Notes under the pieces: generated by a model
Told to the model about the DNA's origin: nothing
Seen by the model: only the letters and a program-made list of their open reading frames with translations
The model's database searches: none
Assembly: GCA_032250735.1 (NCBI GenBank)
Contig: JAVVEP010000011.1
Span: 31,661 to 95,660, forward strand
Reading direction: 5' to 3'
Source of the DNA: Gammaproteobacteria bacterium
GTDB taxonomy: Bacteria; Pseudomonadota; Gammaproteobacteria; SZUA-152
Length of the DNA: 64,000 bases
Translations under genes and position numbers: made by a program
Shown here: positions 39,391 to 48,619 of the stretch, piece by piece
How the letters are laid out: each line of letters begins with the position of its first letter
How positions within the stretch are numbered: position 1 is the first letter of the stretch

Positions 39391-40878
39391 ATGCAGAAGC
39401 CCGATTACGCTACCGACGCCCCCTCTTCGGCCCCCACGGGTATGGTGCCCGCCGAGCGCCGCGCGGTATTTTCGCTGGCCAGCATCTATGCCCTGCGCAT
39501 GATGGGGCTGTTTATGATCCTGCCGGTATTCGCCCTCTACGGTGAAACCCTGGAAGGCTATACCCCCGCCCTGATCGGCATCGCCATCGGTATCTATGGC
39601 CTCACCCAGGCGGCTTTGCAGATCCCGTTTGGTATGGCCTCGGACCGTTTCGGGCGCAAACCCGTTATCACCCTCGGCCTGATCATCTTCGCCATCGGCA
39701 GTGTGGTGGCGGCGACCGCCGATTCCATGAACGGAGTCATCATCGGCCGCGCCCTGCAGGGTGCCGGGGCCATTGCCGCCGCCGTGATGGCGCTGACCGC
39801 CGACCTCACCCGCGAGGAGAACCGCCTCGGCGCCATGGCCATCATCGGCATGAGTATCGGTGTGGCCTTTGCCACCTCGCTGGTGATGGGCCCGGTGCTC
39901 AATCAGTGGATCGGGGTGGACGGGATTTTCTGGCTGACCGGCCTGCTGGCGGTCGCCGCAATCGGTGTGCTGCACTATGTGGTGCCGACCCCGGTGTGCA
40001 GCAGCTTTCACCGTGATGCGCAGACGGTGCCTGCGCAGCTTAAAACCGTGGTCTCCGACCCCCAGTTGCTGCGCCTGGACTTCGGCATCCTCGCCCTGCA
40101 CATGATGTTGACGGCCACCTTCGTGGTGTTGCCGCTGGCGCTGCGTGACCATGCCGGGCTGGATGCGGCGCATCACTGGTATGTCTACCTGCCCGTGATG
40201 CTGTTATCGATGGTGTTGATGGTGCCGTTTGTGATCATCGCCGAGAAGAAGCGCCGCATGAAAACGGTGTTTGGCGCCGCGGTGCTGCTGCTGGCGCTGG
40301 CGGAGCTGGCCTTCATGCTGGGCTACCGGTCGATGACGGGCATCGTCTTTGGCCTGTTCGTCTTCTTCACCGCCTTCAATGTATTAGAGGCCACGCTGCC
40401 GTCGCTGATCGCCAAGGTGGCCTCGCCCGACAGCAAGGGCAGCGCCATGGGGGTGTATTCCAGCTCCCAGTTTATGGGCGCCTTCTTCGGTGGCACCCTG
40501 GGCGGCTGGCTGTATGGCCAGAGCGGCATGGAGGCAGTTTTTGGCATGTGTGCGGCCCTGGCCGTGGTATGGTTCCTGATTGCGGCGACCATGCAGAGTC
40601 CGCGCTACCTCAGCAGCCACCTGGTACGCGTCGGGCCGATCAGCGAGGCGCAGGCGCGACACCTGGTCACCGAATTCACCAAGGTGACGGGTGTTGCCGA
40701 GGCGGTCGTCATCGCCGAAGATGGCATTGCCTACCTGAAGGTGGACCTGCATGCGCTGGACCGGGAGGCGCTCCGCGCCTATTCCGTCGAGCGGGATCCG
40801 ATCCAGGCTGGCGAGGCCGCCGCGACGGCAGACGGCGTGGGCGATGCGGCAAAATCGGCGGCCCGTCAGGCCCCGTAA
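39391..40878 (+). CDS. YajR-like MFS transporter with C-terminal ferredoxin-like domain
   Basis: 495 residues: twelve predicted helices with the MFS motif A GMASDRFGRKPVI, then after helix 12 a cytoplasmic domain (about 405-470: ISEAQARHLVTEFTKVTGV, VAEDGIAYLKVD) resembling the YAM domain of E. coli YajR. Substrate unknown. The start is ATG at 39391; a GTG at 39379 is possible. Gene order uvrA / MFS / ssb is conserved in pseudomonads and relatives. Confidence 0.86.
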   Translation: MQKPDYATDAPSSAPTGMVPAERRAVFSLASIYALRMMGLFMILPVFALYGETLEGYTPALIGIAIGIYGLTQAALQIPFGMASDRFGRKPVITLGLIIFAIGSVVAATADSMNGVIIGRALQGAGAIAAAVMALTADLTREENRLGAMAIIGMSIGVAFATSLVMGPVLNQWIGVDGIFWLTGLLAVAAIGVLHYVVPTPVCSSFHRDAQTVPAQLKTVVSDPQLLRLDFGILALHMMLTATFVVLPLALRDHAGLDAAHHWYVYLPVMLLSMVLMVPFVIIAEKKRRMKTVFGAAVLLLALAELAFMLGYRSMTGIVFGLFVFFTAFNVLEATLPSLIAKVASPDSKGSAMGVYSSSQFMGAFFGGTLGGWLYGQSGMEAVFGMCAALAVVWFLIAATMQSPRYLSSHLVRVGPISEAQARHLVTEFTKVTGVAEAVVIAEDGIAYLKVDLHALDREALRAYSVERDPIQAGEAAATADGVGDAAKSAARQAP

Positions 40879-41011
40879 GACAGGGCAGAATCAGCCTTTG
40901 GCGGCAGGTTTTAATCCTGGATCCGCGGTTAAGCCACGGATTCAGGTCAATATCAACGATATCAATATTTCAGTATCAACAGCTTAGTATGAACCGTGGG
41001 GAGAGAGGACA

Positions 41012-41485
41012 ATGGCGCGTGGCGTAAACAAGGTAATTCTGATTGGCAACCTGGGGCAGGACCCCGAAGTGAAATACATGCCCAACGGCAATGCGGTGAC
41101 CAACGTCACCGTGGCGACGTCGGAAAGCTGGAAGGACAAAAATACCGGTGAGCAGAAGGAAAACACGGAATGGCACCGGGTGGTGTTCTTCCGCCGTCTG
41201 GCCGAGATTGCCGGCGAGTATCTGAAGAAGGGCTCGAAGGTCTATGTCGAGGGCAGGCTACAGACGCGCAAGTGGCAGGACAAGGACGGTTCGGACCGTT
41301 ACACCACCGAGATCATCGCCAACGAGATGCAGATGCTCGATGGACGTGGTGCAGGCGGTGCAGGTGGCGGTGGCGGCGGCGGTGGTGGTGCAGGCGGTGG
41401 TTATGGCCAGGCATCGGGCGGCTCCTCCTCGCAGGCCCCGGCCGGCGGCGGCATGGGCGATTTTGATGACGATATTCCGTTCTGA
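41012..41485 (+). CDS. ssb: Single-stranded DNA-binding protein
   Basis: 157 residues: OB fold (1-110) with [16 protein letters not shown] and [20 protein letters not shown], a Gly-rich linker (GGGGGGGGAGG) and the acidic tip DFDDDIPF that recruits partner proteins. GAGAGGAC precedes the ATG. It is followed by an intrinsic terminator. Confidence 0.97.
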   Translation: MARGVNKVILIGNLGQDPEVKYMPNGNAVTNVTVATSESWKDKNTGEQKENTEWHRVVFFRRLAEIAGEYLKKGSKVYVEGRLQTRKWQDKDGSDRYTTEIIANEMQMLDGRGAGGAGGGGGGGGGAGGGYGQASGGSSSQAPAGGGMGDFDDDIPF

Positions 41486-41540
41486 CGGACAGCTAAGGCT
41501 CGTGCTGCTCGCGCTGCTTTAACTATAAGAACAGCCCATC

Positions 41541-41567
41541 AAGCCCCTGTCGCCAGGGGCTTTTTTT
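41541..41567 (+). terminator. Intrinsic terminator of ssb
   Basis: AAGCCCCTG-tcgc-CAGGGGCTT followed by seven T. Confidence 0.93.
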
Positions 41568-41629
41568 ATCGGTGCCAGACGGATGGGGGAATGGCGGATA
41601 TCAGGGGCCCGGCAGAAAGGGGAGATCCT

Positions 41630-42461
41630 ATGAACATCGATCAAGATGCCCTGCATGGGTTAATGCGAAGTGTAGGGCGCGAGCAGCTAGTGCCGCGTTT
41701 TGCACGGCTGGCAGGTTCGCTGAAGGCAGACGGCAGCCTGCTGACGGAGGCGGACCTTGCCGCGCAACAGGCGCTGGCGAAGGCCCTGTTGCGGCTGTAC
41801 CCGGGGTCGGTGGTGCTGGGCGAGGAGATGTCGGCCAGCGAACAGGCGCACGGCCTGGGCGCGGGGCGGCCCCTGTGGTGCCTGGATCCCCTGGACGGCA
41901 CCCGAAACTTTTCCGCCGGCATCCCCTATTTTTCGATCTCCATCGCCCTGCTGGAAGGGGGGCGGGTGACGCTGGCGGCGGTGTATGACCCGCTGCGCGA
42001 CGAGCTGTTTCATGCCGACCGGTCGTCGGAGGCCCTGCTGAATGGGGCCGCGCTGCAGCCCCGGACAGAGGCTTACGAACTACAGCAGAGTATCGCCCTG
42101 GTGGATTTCAAGCGCCTGCCTCCCGGTCTCGCCACGCGCCTGGTGAGCGCGCCACCCTATCAGTCACAGCGCAGTTTTGGTTCGGTGGCGCTGGACTGGT
42201 GCTGGCTGGCTGGCCGACCGGCGGGTGCAGGTGTATCTGCATGGTCGGGCGCACTTATGGGACTATGTCGCCGGGCAGTTTATCTTTCAGCGCAGTGGCG
42301 GCCTCTCCTGCACATTAGAAGGCGAGCCCGTTTTTCGCCCAGCGCTGGTGGCGCGTTCCTGTGTGGGGGCGGTCACGCCGGCGCTGTTTGAAGAGTGGCG
42401 GCGGTATCTACAGATTCCGGATACCAGGCCGGTGATCACGCCGGTCGACGATGTCTCGTGA
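41630..42461 (+). pseudogene. Inositol-monophosphatase family gene with a +4 frameshift
   Basis: The first frame encodes VVLGEEMS, then CLDPLDGTRNF (metal/phosphate motif) and GSVALDWCWLA, as in IMPase/CysQ-like phosphatases. The fold's last part (VQVYLHGRAHLWDYVAGQFIF, GEPVFRP) is found in another frame from about 42213 to 42461. The switch coincides with three TGGC units at 42203-42214; removing one unit joins the two halves into a 275-residue protein reading WCWLADRRVQVYL. GGGGAG lies before the ATG at 41630. It is a true mutation, a reversible slippage or a sequencing error. As read, the protein ends with a wrong tail at 42391. Confidence 0.85.
42203..42214 (+). repeat. TGGC microsatellite (three units) at the frameshift
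   Basis: TGGCTGGCTGGC. A unit count of two restores the reading frame of the inositol-monophosphatase gene. Confidence 0.9.
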
Positions 42462-42467
42462 AACAGA

Positions 42468-42710
42468 CTAGCGCCCCTGTGCGTCCATCTCGCGACGCTG
42501 CCTGTCCGCCGCGTCCTGCACCAGCTGGTTGACGGCCTCGGCCTTGTTGAGGGCGTCCAGTTGTTCCTGCGCAAAGTGTTCCTGCGGCGCAGGCCGGGTT
42601 TTGCTTGCGGTATCGCTGTCGGTGGAGCAGGCCGTACTTAGCAACAGACAGGTCAGCAGCAGACAGGTCAGCAGCAGGCAGGATCGGCAGATTCTGGTGA
42701 CAATGTTCAT
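42468..42710 (-). CDS. Small lipoprotein
   Basis: 80 residues: a signal with repeated LLLTC units, lipobox LSTAC, and a hydrophilic helical rest (AQEQLDALNKAEAVNQLVQDAADRQRREM, described not quoted in full). The signal contains a 15-bp tandem duplication (CAGACAGGTCAGCAG on the plus strand, 42645-42674). The ATG at 42710 follows a TTG one codon earlier. It lies 38 bp downstream of motY and is probably in its operon. Confidence 0.68.
   Translation of the reverse strand: MNIVTRICRSCLLLTCLLLTCLLLSTACSTDSDTASKTRPAPQEHFAQEQLDALNKAEAVNQLVQDAADRQRREMDAQGR
42645..42674 (+). repeat. 15-bp tandem duplication inside a signal peptide
   Basis: CAGACAGGTCAGCAG twice in tandem; on the coding (minus) strand each unit adds five residues (LLLTC-type) to the hydrophobic core of the lipoprotein signal. 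Confidence 0.85.
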
Positions 42711-42748
42711 CAAACTATTTCCTCTTTAAGGGCGCCCTGGGACAGCGC

Positions 42749-43690
42749 CTATTTCACCAGGATCACGGCGGCCCGCCGGTTGGCGGCGCGACCCTGGTCG
42801 GTATTGTTGCTGGCCTTGGGTTGGCGTTCACCAAAGGACTTGAGGGTAAACAGGGCCGCCGCTGCGCCCTGGTCGATCAGGTATTGCCGGGCCGCCAGGC
42901 TGCGGCGTTCACCCAGTTTGTCATTACTGCCCTTGCCTCCGACGCTGTCGGTGTGGCCATAGACCTCCACCCGTTTGATCCCGGGATCGGATTTGATGTA
43001 TCGCGCCACGGCGTCCAAGCGGCTGCGATCCTCGGCACTCAGTGTGTGCCTGCCGAACTCGAAATGCAGCAGGGTGTTTTCGACATCGGCAAATCGGTAG
43101 TCGGGGAGTTGATCCAGACAGCTGATGAATTCATCCAGTGCGGCCTTGATGTGAATGCCCGGCAGGGCGACGCTGACCTGATCGCGGGCGTCCGCCCAGT
43201 CACGATAACTAAAAGTGGGGAACATGCCTTTTTGCAGCTCGGCCAGCATGCGCCGGGAGAGTCCCTCTTCGAGCCGAAACGGGGTGTCGCCCTTGATCAC
43301 CGGCACGCTGCCCAGATCCACCACCGGGATCTGGTGTTTCCATTCGGGCGGCAGGGAGCGCAGCTGGGCGCTGTCCTTGTTACGGCTCGCCTGGCGTTTC
43401 ACCTTCAGGGTAAAGCGCAGCTTTTCCCCGGCGCTTTGGGTGAAGGTCGCCTCACCATAGAGAGGGATCTCGTGTTTGAGTGTGCAGTGAAGTTTTGCCG
43501 AGGAGGCCTCCCAGCGCACGTTATCCAGTGGCGCCTGATAGTGCTGGGTGCCGGCCAGGGCCGGCACGGTCGCCAGGCACAGCAACAGGCCGATGCACGC
43601 CACGCAGGCGCTGGCCGCCGGGGGCGTGGTGATGGTTGGCACGGATAGTGTATTCAATCGGGTATGGGTCGCTGTGCGCAATAGGGTCAT
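42749..43690 (-). CDS. MotY-like OmpA-family protein
   Basis: 313 residues: signal peptide (about 25-46, ending PALA), an N-terminal domain starting HYQAPLDNVRWEASSAKLHC that resembles the MotY N-domain (T-ring attachment), and a C-terminal OmpA peptidoglycan-binding domain (LHFEFGRHTLSAEDRSRLD, VEVYGHTDSVG, NRRAAVILV). MotY anchors the stator of sodium-driven polar flagella. The ATG at 43690 has GAGG 6 nt upstream. The divergent gene is FlgT, a partner of the same motor, which supports the call; a generic OmpA-like protein is the alternative. Confidence 0.75.
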   Translation of the reverse strand: MTLLRTATHTRLNTLSVPTITTPPAASACVACIGLLLCLATVPALAGTQHYQAPLDNVRWEASSAKLHCTLKHEIPLYGEATFTQSAGEKLRFTLKVKRQASRNKDSAQLRSLPPEWKHQIPVVDLGSVPVIKGDTPFRLEEGLSRRMLAELQKGMFPTFSYRDWADARDQVSVALPGIHIKAALDEFISCLDQLPDYRFADVENTLLHFEFGRHTLSAEDRSRLDAVARYIKSDPGIKRVEVYGHTDSVGGKGSNDKLGERRSLAARQYLIDQGAAAALFTLKSFGERQPKASNNTDQGRAANRRAAVILVK

Positions 43691-43909
43691 AGTGGGCCTC
43701 AATAGTGGTTACAGCGGCCCGCCACGGCGAATTCTTTAGATTTTACAAGGCTCTGCAGGGCCTGTTGGAGATCCGGCGCGGGCAGTAAAGGATCAGGATA
43801 AGCCGGTGTATTGCTTAAGAATTTGCCGGTTTTTGCCGCTAGCGGCAGTAATTGGGTCAAACGACGCATCCTGCGCGGGGTCGCGGTCGTCGTCAGAGGA
43901 GGCGGTGTG

Positions 43910-45193
43910 GTGAAGGCATTATTGAGGTGGAAAAACAGGACGTCGCCGGGATTGCCGGTGTGGTTGCCGATGCTATTGGCGTTGTTGCTGATGGCCGGGG
44001 CGGCACAGGCGCAGCTGGTTGAGGCGGAAGGTACCTCGCCGATCAGCGGCCCGGTGGGTGTGGCCAAACGCCTGGCCATGCAGGACGCCATCCGCCAGGC
44101 GCTGATGCAGGCCAGCGCGCAGGTGTCCACCACCACGGTGGTGTCGTCCAGCGGCGTGGTGTCGGATAACGTGCGATTTACCGCGCGGGGCAGTGTCACC
44201 AATGTGGTGATTGTGGACGAGTGGACGGACGAGACCAATTATTACGTGCGCATCCGGGCCCAGGTGCCGCAGGCGGGCGAGGCCCGTGCCGCCACGGGTC
44301 AGGCGGGCGGCGTCAGTCCGGTCTCACTCCAGGCGCCGCAAACCATGGCCCGGCCCGGTGATATCGGCCAGTATCGACGCACCGTGGCGATCACCCAGTT
44401 TCATGTGTCGGATCGCACCCATATCTCGGACCTGCCGAATATCGAGGTGGAAATCGCGCGCGAGCTAAAGCGCCGTCTGGATGCGGATGGGCGGGTGCGC
44501 ACCGTGGATGCCTCGCAATATCTATTGCCGCTGGGTGATGATGGTGTGGTGTCGCAGCGGCGCATTCTCGGTGCGCTGCCGCCGGCCCGGGAAGTCGGCC
44601 AGCTGGCCATTGAGTTTGCCGAGTCTCTGGGGGTGCAATTTGTCGTGAGCGGCGTAATCCGTGACATGGGCATCACCAAGCACATGCTGGGCGCCCGGGT
44701 CCGACATCTGGAACTGGATATCATCGTGCATGACGGCATCACCGGCGCGGAAGTGGCCAGGCACCGTCTTAACGAATCGGTGGTGGATGGCGGACTGTTT
44801 GAATTCCCCACCACTACGCCGGTGTTGAACGACAAATTTTATGCCTCGGCCTTTGGGCAGGGCGTGCACCGGGTGCTGGATAAACTGGTGAGTATGCTGG
44901 CGGCCGATCTGAATCATCAACTGTTTACCGCGCGGGTGATCCGCACCGAAGGCAAGCAGGTGTTTTTTGATGCGGGCGGGGTGGCCAATGTCAAGGTGGG
45001 CGATGTGTTGAACACCTTCCACCTGAGTCAGTCATCGGTCAATGACCTGCCGGGCCAGCGCTCGCTGGGGTTCTCGGAAAAGCCCACCGCCATTCTGGTG
45101 GTGACCAAGGTGCAGCGTCTGTTTTCGGTGGGGGAGCTGGACTCCGAGACGCTTCGTTTGAGTCCCGGAGATGTGATCCGTTTTGAGCCCTGA
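43910..45193 (+). CDS. flgT: Flagellar assembly protein FlgT-like (H-ring)
   Basis: About 427 residues from the GTG at 43910, which has GGAGG 7 nt upstream and is followed by a clean signal peptide ending AAQAQ. The N-terminal domain (LVEAEGTSPISGPVGVAKRLA, AIRQALMQASAQVS), the middle domain (RTVAITQFHVSDR, LAIEFAESLGVQFVVSG) and the C-terminal domain (VFFDAGGVANVKVGDVL) follow the FlgT plan. FlgT forms the H-ring around the basal body and recruits MotX/MotY. Its stop codon touches the left end of a MITE-like element. Confidence 0.8.
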   Translation: MKALLRWKNRTSPGLPVWLPMLLALLLMAGAAQAQLVEAEGTSPISGPVGVAKRLAMQDAIRQALMQASAQVSTTTVVSSSGVVSDNVRFTARGSVTNVVIVDEWTDETNYYVRIRAQVPQAGEARAATGQAGGVSPVSLQAPQTMARPGDIGQYRRTVAITQFHVSDRTHISDLPNIEVEIARELKRRLDADGRVRTVDASQYLLPLGDDGVVSQRRILGALPPAREVGQLAIEFAESLGVQFVVSGVIRDMGITKHMLGARVRHLELDIIVHDGITGAEVARHRLNESVVDGGLFEFPTTTPVLNDKFYASAFGQGVHRVLDKLVSMLAADLNHQLFTARVIRTEGKQVFFDAGGVANVKVGDVLNTFHLSQSSVNDLPGQRSLGFSEKPTAILVVTKVQRLFSVGELDSETLRLSPGDVIRFEP

Positions 45194-45371
45194 GAGCCTG
45201 TGAAAAATTCGCTGGCCTACTGCGGGCGCCGCTGTGCGGCTGCAACGGCGTTGCGCTACGTGAAAACGGCGGTCATTTGGTCCACCAAACTCCCTTGTTT
45301 TCGCGTAGCGCGCCTTGTTTCGCTCGCAAATCGACGCCCTCGCTACGGCCGTCGAATTTTTCACAGGCTCT
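45193..45371. mobile_element. MITE-like element A with 19-bp terminal inverted repeats
   Basis: Left arm 45193-45211 (AGAGCCTGTGAAAAATTCG) and right arm 45353-45371 are perfect inverse copies. A second inner pair, 45253-45267 and 45297-45311, has one mismatch. The 179-bp unit could fold into one long hairpin and has no gene. The left end shares its first base with the TGA of flgT. Confidence 0.75.
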
Positions 45372-45408
45372 GAGCCGATCGTCAAGTATCAGTTAGGCGT
45401 GGTGGCTT

Positions 45409-45714
45409 TCATGAAGCCTTGATCGAGGTGATCTTGCCGGCAACGGTATATTGATTCAGTGCGTCATTGGATTGAGACCGAATCACCTTTACCACCGCCT
45501 CAAAGGGCGACACCACGGAATACTGGGGGGTGATGTTGACCTCCAGTTCGGCACCGTCCGGGATCGAACTGTCGGTGGTGAACAGAATGCCGGTGGCACT
45601 GAGATTACAGCAGGTGCCCTGCTGCATTTCCTTACTGCCCAGGGTGCGAAATTGCAAAGCATGTTCTGTGCTCATGCGAATGAAATCACGCTTTTCATCA
45701 TATTGAATCGACAT
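45409..45714 (-). CDS. PilZ-domain protein (c-di-GMP effector)
   Basis: 101 residues, almost all one PilZ domain: the N-terminal Arg motif KRDFIR and NLSATGILF (the D/NxSxxG motif). The ATG at 45714 has GAGGAG 6 nt upstream. It may respond to c-di-GMP made by GGDEF proteins such as the one at 22943. No partner gene is adjacent. Confidence 0.82.
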   Translation of the reverse strand: MSIQYDEKRDFIRMSTEHALQFRTLGSKEMQQGTCCNLSATGILFTTDSSIPDGAELEVNITPQYSVVSPFEAVVKVIRSQSNDALNQYTVAGKITSIKAS

Positions 45715-46055
45715 CAAAAACTCCTCGTCGGTGTGTCCGCTAGCCTCGGTAGTTGTCTTAGTTATCAAATGTCCAGGCATTGTGCAAGATTTGAGCGGCC
45801 TGTGTTTTTTGCCGGTCCACACCCCTGCGCCTAAGTCTTTCAAAACAGAATGGTTTTCCGCAATGGTGGTGGGTGTGTGGCAGAGGGGCCCGCCATGCCA
45901 GCGCGCGCACCCCGTGTTTAAAGTTGTCGATCAAGGGGACGATACTAAGCGTTGAAATCGCTCTAATCGCTCTAATCGTTGTGGCCGGCTGGGGCCACAC
46001 TATTACGAGACATTTACAAGACATTGATGCTACGAGGCATTGATGGGAAAAGAGC

Positions 46056-46715
46056 ATGCACAGCCCTAAGGACAACATTGCAGCTAAGGACGACATGGAT
46101 AAAGACCCGGATAAAACGCGTTACCTGACCCCTAATGAGGTGGCCGCCAGGCTGATGATTTCGCCGGTCACCCTGCGGCATTGGGCACTGGCAGGCAAGC
46201 TGGGCTTTGTCACCACGCCGGGTGGGCATCGACGCTATGCAGAAGAGGAGGTTGAACAGTTTGCCGCCCGTTACCAGCAGACGGCTGCGTTATCCGCACG
46301 GTCACCGAATGACGAATCAACGTTAGATGTGCACAAGATATTAATCGTTGCGGATGATGCGCATTTCATCGAGCTGCTTCAGGCCCTGTTGCAGGCTTTG
46401 CCTGAACCTGTGCAGATCGACGTGGCGCGTGATGGCTTTGAGGCGGGACAGAAGATGCTCTCAGTCTATCCGCACACGGTGTTACTGGATCTGACCATGC
46501 CCGGTTTTAATGGCGTGGAGGTATGCCGCAAGATCAAGGCCGATCCTGCCACGGAGGACACCCGGGTGGTGGTGATCACCGCGGGCCATACCTCCGCGCA
46601 CCGGAGTCAGGCGCTGGCCGCCGGCGCCGAGGCCTGCCTGGCCAGGCCGCTGGATAAGACCCGGCTACTGCAGACGATTGTACTCGGAGTGAATGACGCC
46701 ACGGCGAAAGCTTAG
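46056..46715 (+). CDS. MerR/excisionase-type HTH fused to a receiver-like domain
   Basis: 219 residues: HTH (about 22-75: LTPNEVAARLMISPVTLRHWA, GGHRRYAEEEVEQF) and a receiver domain (about 92-210) with VADDAHF, the phospho-acceptor in VLLDLTMPGF, and T/S at VITAGH. The usual conserved Lys before Pro is Arg (LARPLD), so phosphorylation chemistry may be altered. DNA binding first and receiver second is the reverse of common response regulators. It lies 45 bp before the chemoreceptor gene and may be co-transcribed. The start may also be ATG 46095. Confidence 0.8.
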   Translation: MHSPKDNIAAKDDMDKDPDKTRYLTPNEVAARLMISPVTLRHWALAGKLGFVTTPGGHRRYAEEEVEQFAARYQQTAALSARSPNDESTLDVHKILIVADDAHFIELLQALLQALPEPVQIDVARDGFEAGQKMLSVYPHTVLLDLTMPGFNGVEVCRKIKADPATEDTRVVVITAGHTSAHRSQALAAGAEACLARPLDKTRLLQTIVLGVNDATAKA

Positions 46716-46760
46716 TGCTTTTTTGAGAGAGACGTTGTTAATAGTCAGGAGTTATAGAGA

Positions 46761-48344
46761 ATGAAAAAGAATTTTCCCGTCACCGGAATAGAAAATGATT
46801 ATCCGCGTGATATGCACATTGTGTCGACAACGGATCTGAAGGGAATCACCACCTCGGTCAATGCAGACTTCAAAGCCATTGCCGGTTTCCCGGAGCAGGA
46901 GTTGATCGGCAAGAGCCACAATGTCGTGCGCCATCCGGATATGCCGCCAGCAGCCTTTGCCGACCTCTGGGCAACCCTTCAGCAGGGTAAGCCATGGATG
47001 GGCATCGTCAAAAACCGCTGTAAGAATGGTGACTACTATTGGGTGGACGCCTATGTGACGCCGATTATCGAGGCAGGTCAGGTCACGGGCTATCAGTCGG
47101 TGCGATCCAAGCCGCACAAGGCGCATGTGAAAAATGCCGAGACGCTTTATCGGCGGATCAACAGCGGTGTGTCTTTCTTGCAGCAGCAACGTAGCAGGCT
47201 CCGGGTGGGGCTGATGGGCAAGATCTATTTTGCCTTTCTGTGCACGCTGATCCCGCCGCTGGCCATTTTGGCGCTGTTGCCGGTGACCAAGTTAACGGCC
47301 CTGTCGCTGGCCGGCCTTGCCACCATGGTGGGTGGTGTGGTGGCGGCCAAGCTGGTGGCGCGTCCCTGGGAGCAGGCCGCCAGGGACAGTCACAAAATTT
47401 TTGATAACGCCATCGCCCGGCATGTGTATGCCGGGCGTGATGATGAACTGGGCCAGCTGCAGGTGGCGATTAAGGCCCTTCAGTCGCAGTTGACGACTGT
47501 GGTTTGGCGTATCGATTCCGCGGTGGGCGAGCTGGATGGTATTACCTCCACCACCAGCGAGGCGGTAGAGGCAACCAATCAGGGTATCGCCGCGCAGCAA
47601 CTGGAAATAGATCAGGTCGCCACCGCCGTGAATGAGATGTCGGCCACGGTGCAGGAGGTGGCCCGCAATACCGCTCAGGCGGCCGAACTGGCGCACGGTG
47701 CCGATGAGGTGGCGAAGGAGGGCGCATTGGCCGCCACGGTCGCTATTTGTGGTATTGATGCACTGGTCGAGGAAGTAGAGCAGGCCGCCGGTGTGATCGC
47801 GAATCTGGAACAGGAATCAAACAGTGTCGGCACGGTGCTAGAGGTGATACGGGGTATCGCCGAGCAAACGAATCTGCTGGCCCTGAATGCCGCGATCGAG
47901 GCAGCGCGGGCCGGTGACGCCGGGCGCGGCTTTGCCGTGGTGGCCGATGAGGTGCGCACCCTGGCCTCTCGTACCCAGCAATCTACCGAGGAGATCAACG
48001 GCATGATTTCCCGCCTGCAGGCCGAGGCGCGAGATGCGGTGCAGGCCATGCAAAAGGCGCAGGGCGGGGCGCGGGAAAATGCCGAGCAGGTAGAGATCCT
48101 GGCAGAGAGTCTGGCCAGTATCTCGGGCGTGGTGCAGTCGATCAATGCCATGAATACCCAGATCGCCACCGCCGCGGAGGAACAGAGCGCCGTGTCGGAG
48201 GAGATCAATCGCAATGTCGTCAATATCAGTTCGCTGGCGCAACAGACCACGGCTATTTCCGAGGATACCGCCAGCTCAATGCGGGAACTGAGCGCCGAGG
48301 CCAGTCATCTGCGTGCGGTTGTGCAGCAGTTTGGCGTGCAATGA
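46761..48344 (+). CDS. Aer-like PAS-containing methyl-accepting chemotaxis protein
   Basis: 527 residues: N-terminal PAS (about 20-120: [46 protein letters not shown]), two short membrane helices (about 155-195), a HAMP-like linker and a signalling domain with the hairpin tip [32 protein letters not shown] (residues about 370-400, quoted in parts only). Aer-type receptors sense redox or energy state through bound FAD. No che genes lie nearby. Confidence 0.9.
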   Translation: MKKNFPVTGIENDYPRDMHIVSTTDLKGITTSVNADFKAIAGFPEQELIGKSHNVVRHPDMPPAAFADLWATLQQGKPWMGIVKNRCKNGDYYWVDAYVTPIIEAGQVTGYQSVRSKPHKAHVKNAETLYRRINSGVSFLQQQRSRLRVGLMGKIYFAFLCTLIPPLAILALLPVTKLTALSLAGLATMVGGVVAAKLVARPWEQAARDSHKIFDNAIARHVYAGRDDELGQLQVAIKALQSQLTTVVWRIDSAVGELDGITSTTSEAVEATNQGIAAQQLEIDQVATAVNEMSATVQEVARNTAQAAELAHGADEVAKEGALAATVAICGIDALVEEVEQAAGVIANLEQESNSVGTVLEVIRGIAEQTNLLALNAAIEAARAGDAGRGFAVVADEVRTLASRTQQSTEEINGMISRLQAEARDAVQAMQKAQGGARENAEQVEILAESLASISGVVQSINAMNTQIATAAEEQSAVSEEINRNVVNISSLAQQTTAISEDTASSMRELSAEASHLRAVVQQFGVQ

Positions 48345-48472
48345 ACGGCAATATTCGGGCTGGCGATGGCGAGGATTTTCTTGGGCGGGGATATGACTGA
48401 AGGGGCTGAGGCATTCAGGCGCGGCGGTATTTTGCGGCCTGCTCTGCAGTGAAATCTGCAGCGAATGTAGAA

Positions 48473-48547
48473 TGGCGCTCCCTAGGGGACTCGAACCCCT
48501 GTTACCGGCGTGAGAGGCCAGTGTCCTAACCACTAGACGAAGGGAGC
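48473..48547 (-). tRNA. tRNA-Glu (anticodon CTC)
   Basis: 75 nt with encoded CCA. Acceptor GCTCCCT pairs with AGGGAGC, the D arm starts GTCTAGTGG, the anticodon loop CTCTCAC places CTC at 48512-48514, and the T arm contains GGTTCGAGTCC. The layout equals E. coli tRNA-Glu. A CTC anticodon reads GAG; the TTC form must be elsewhere. Confidence 0.95.
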
Positions 48548-48591
48548 GCATGGACTACAGATTTCTCCAGCCGAAAGCCGAGAGAGGTGGT

Positions 48592-48619
48592 ATTATACGC
48601 GCCATTACAGATTGCTCAA
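48592..48619 (-). promoter_or_regulatory. Promoter of tRNA-Glu
   Basis: On the minus strand TTGAGC (48614-48619), a 16-bp spacer, then TATAAT (48592-48597). The -35 overlaps the opposite-strand start codon of pcnB at 48612. Confidence 0.75.

Noticed and set aside
42821..43648. Plus-strand frame opposite motY-like gene
   Set aside because: The minus strand has a signal peptide and OmpA domain; the plus frame has no support.
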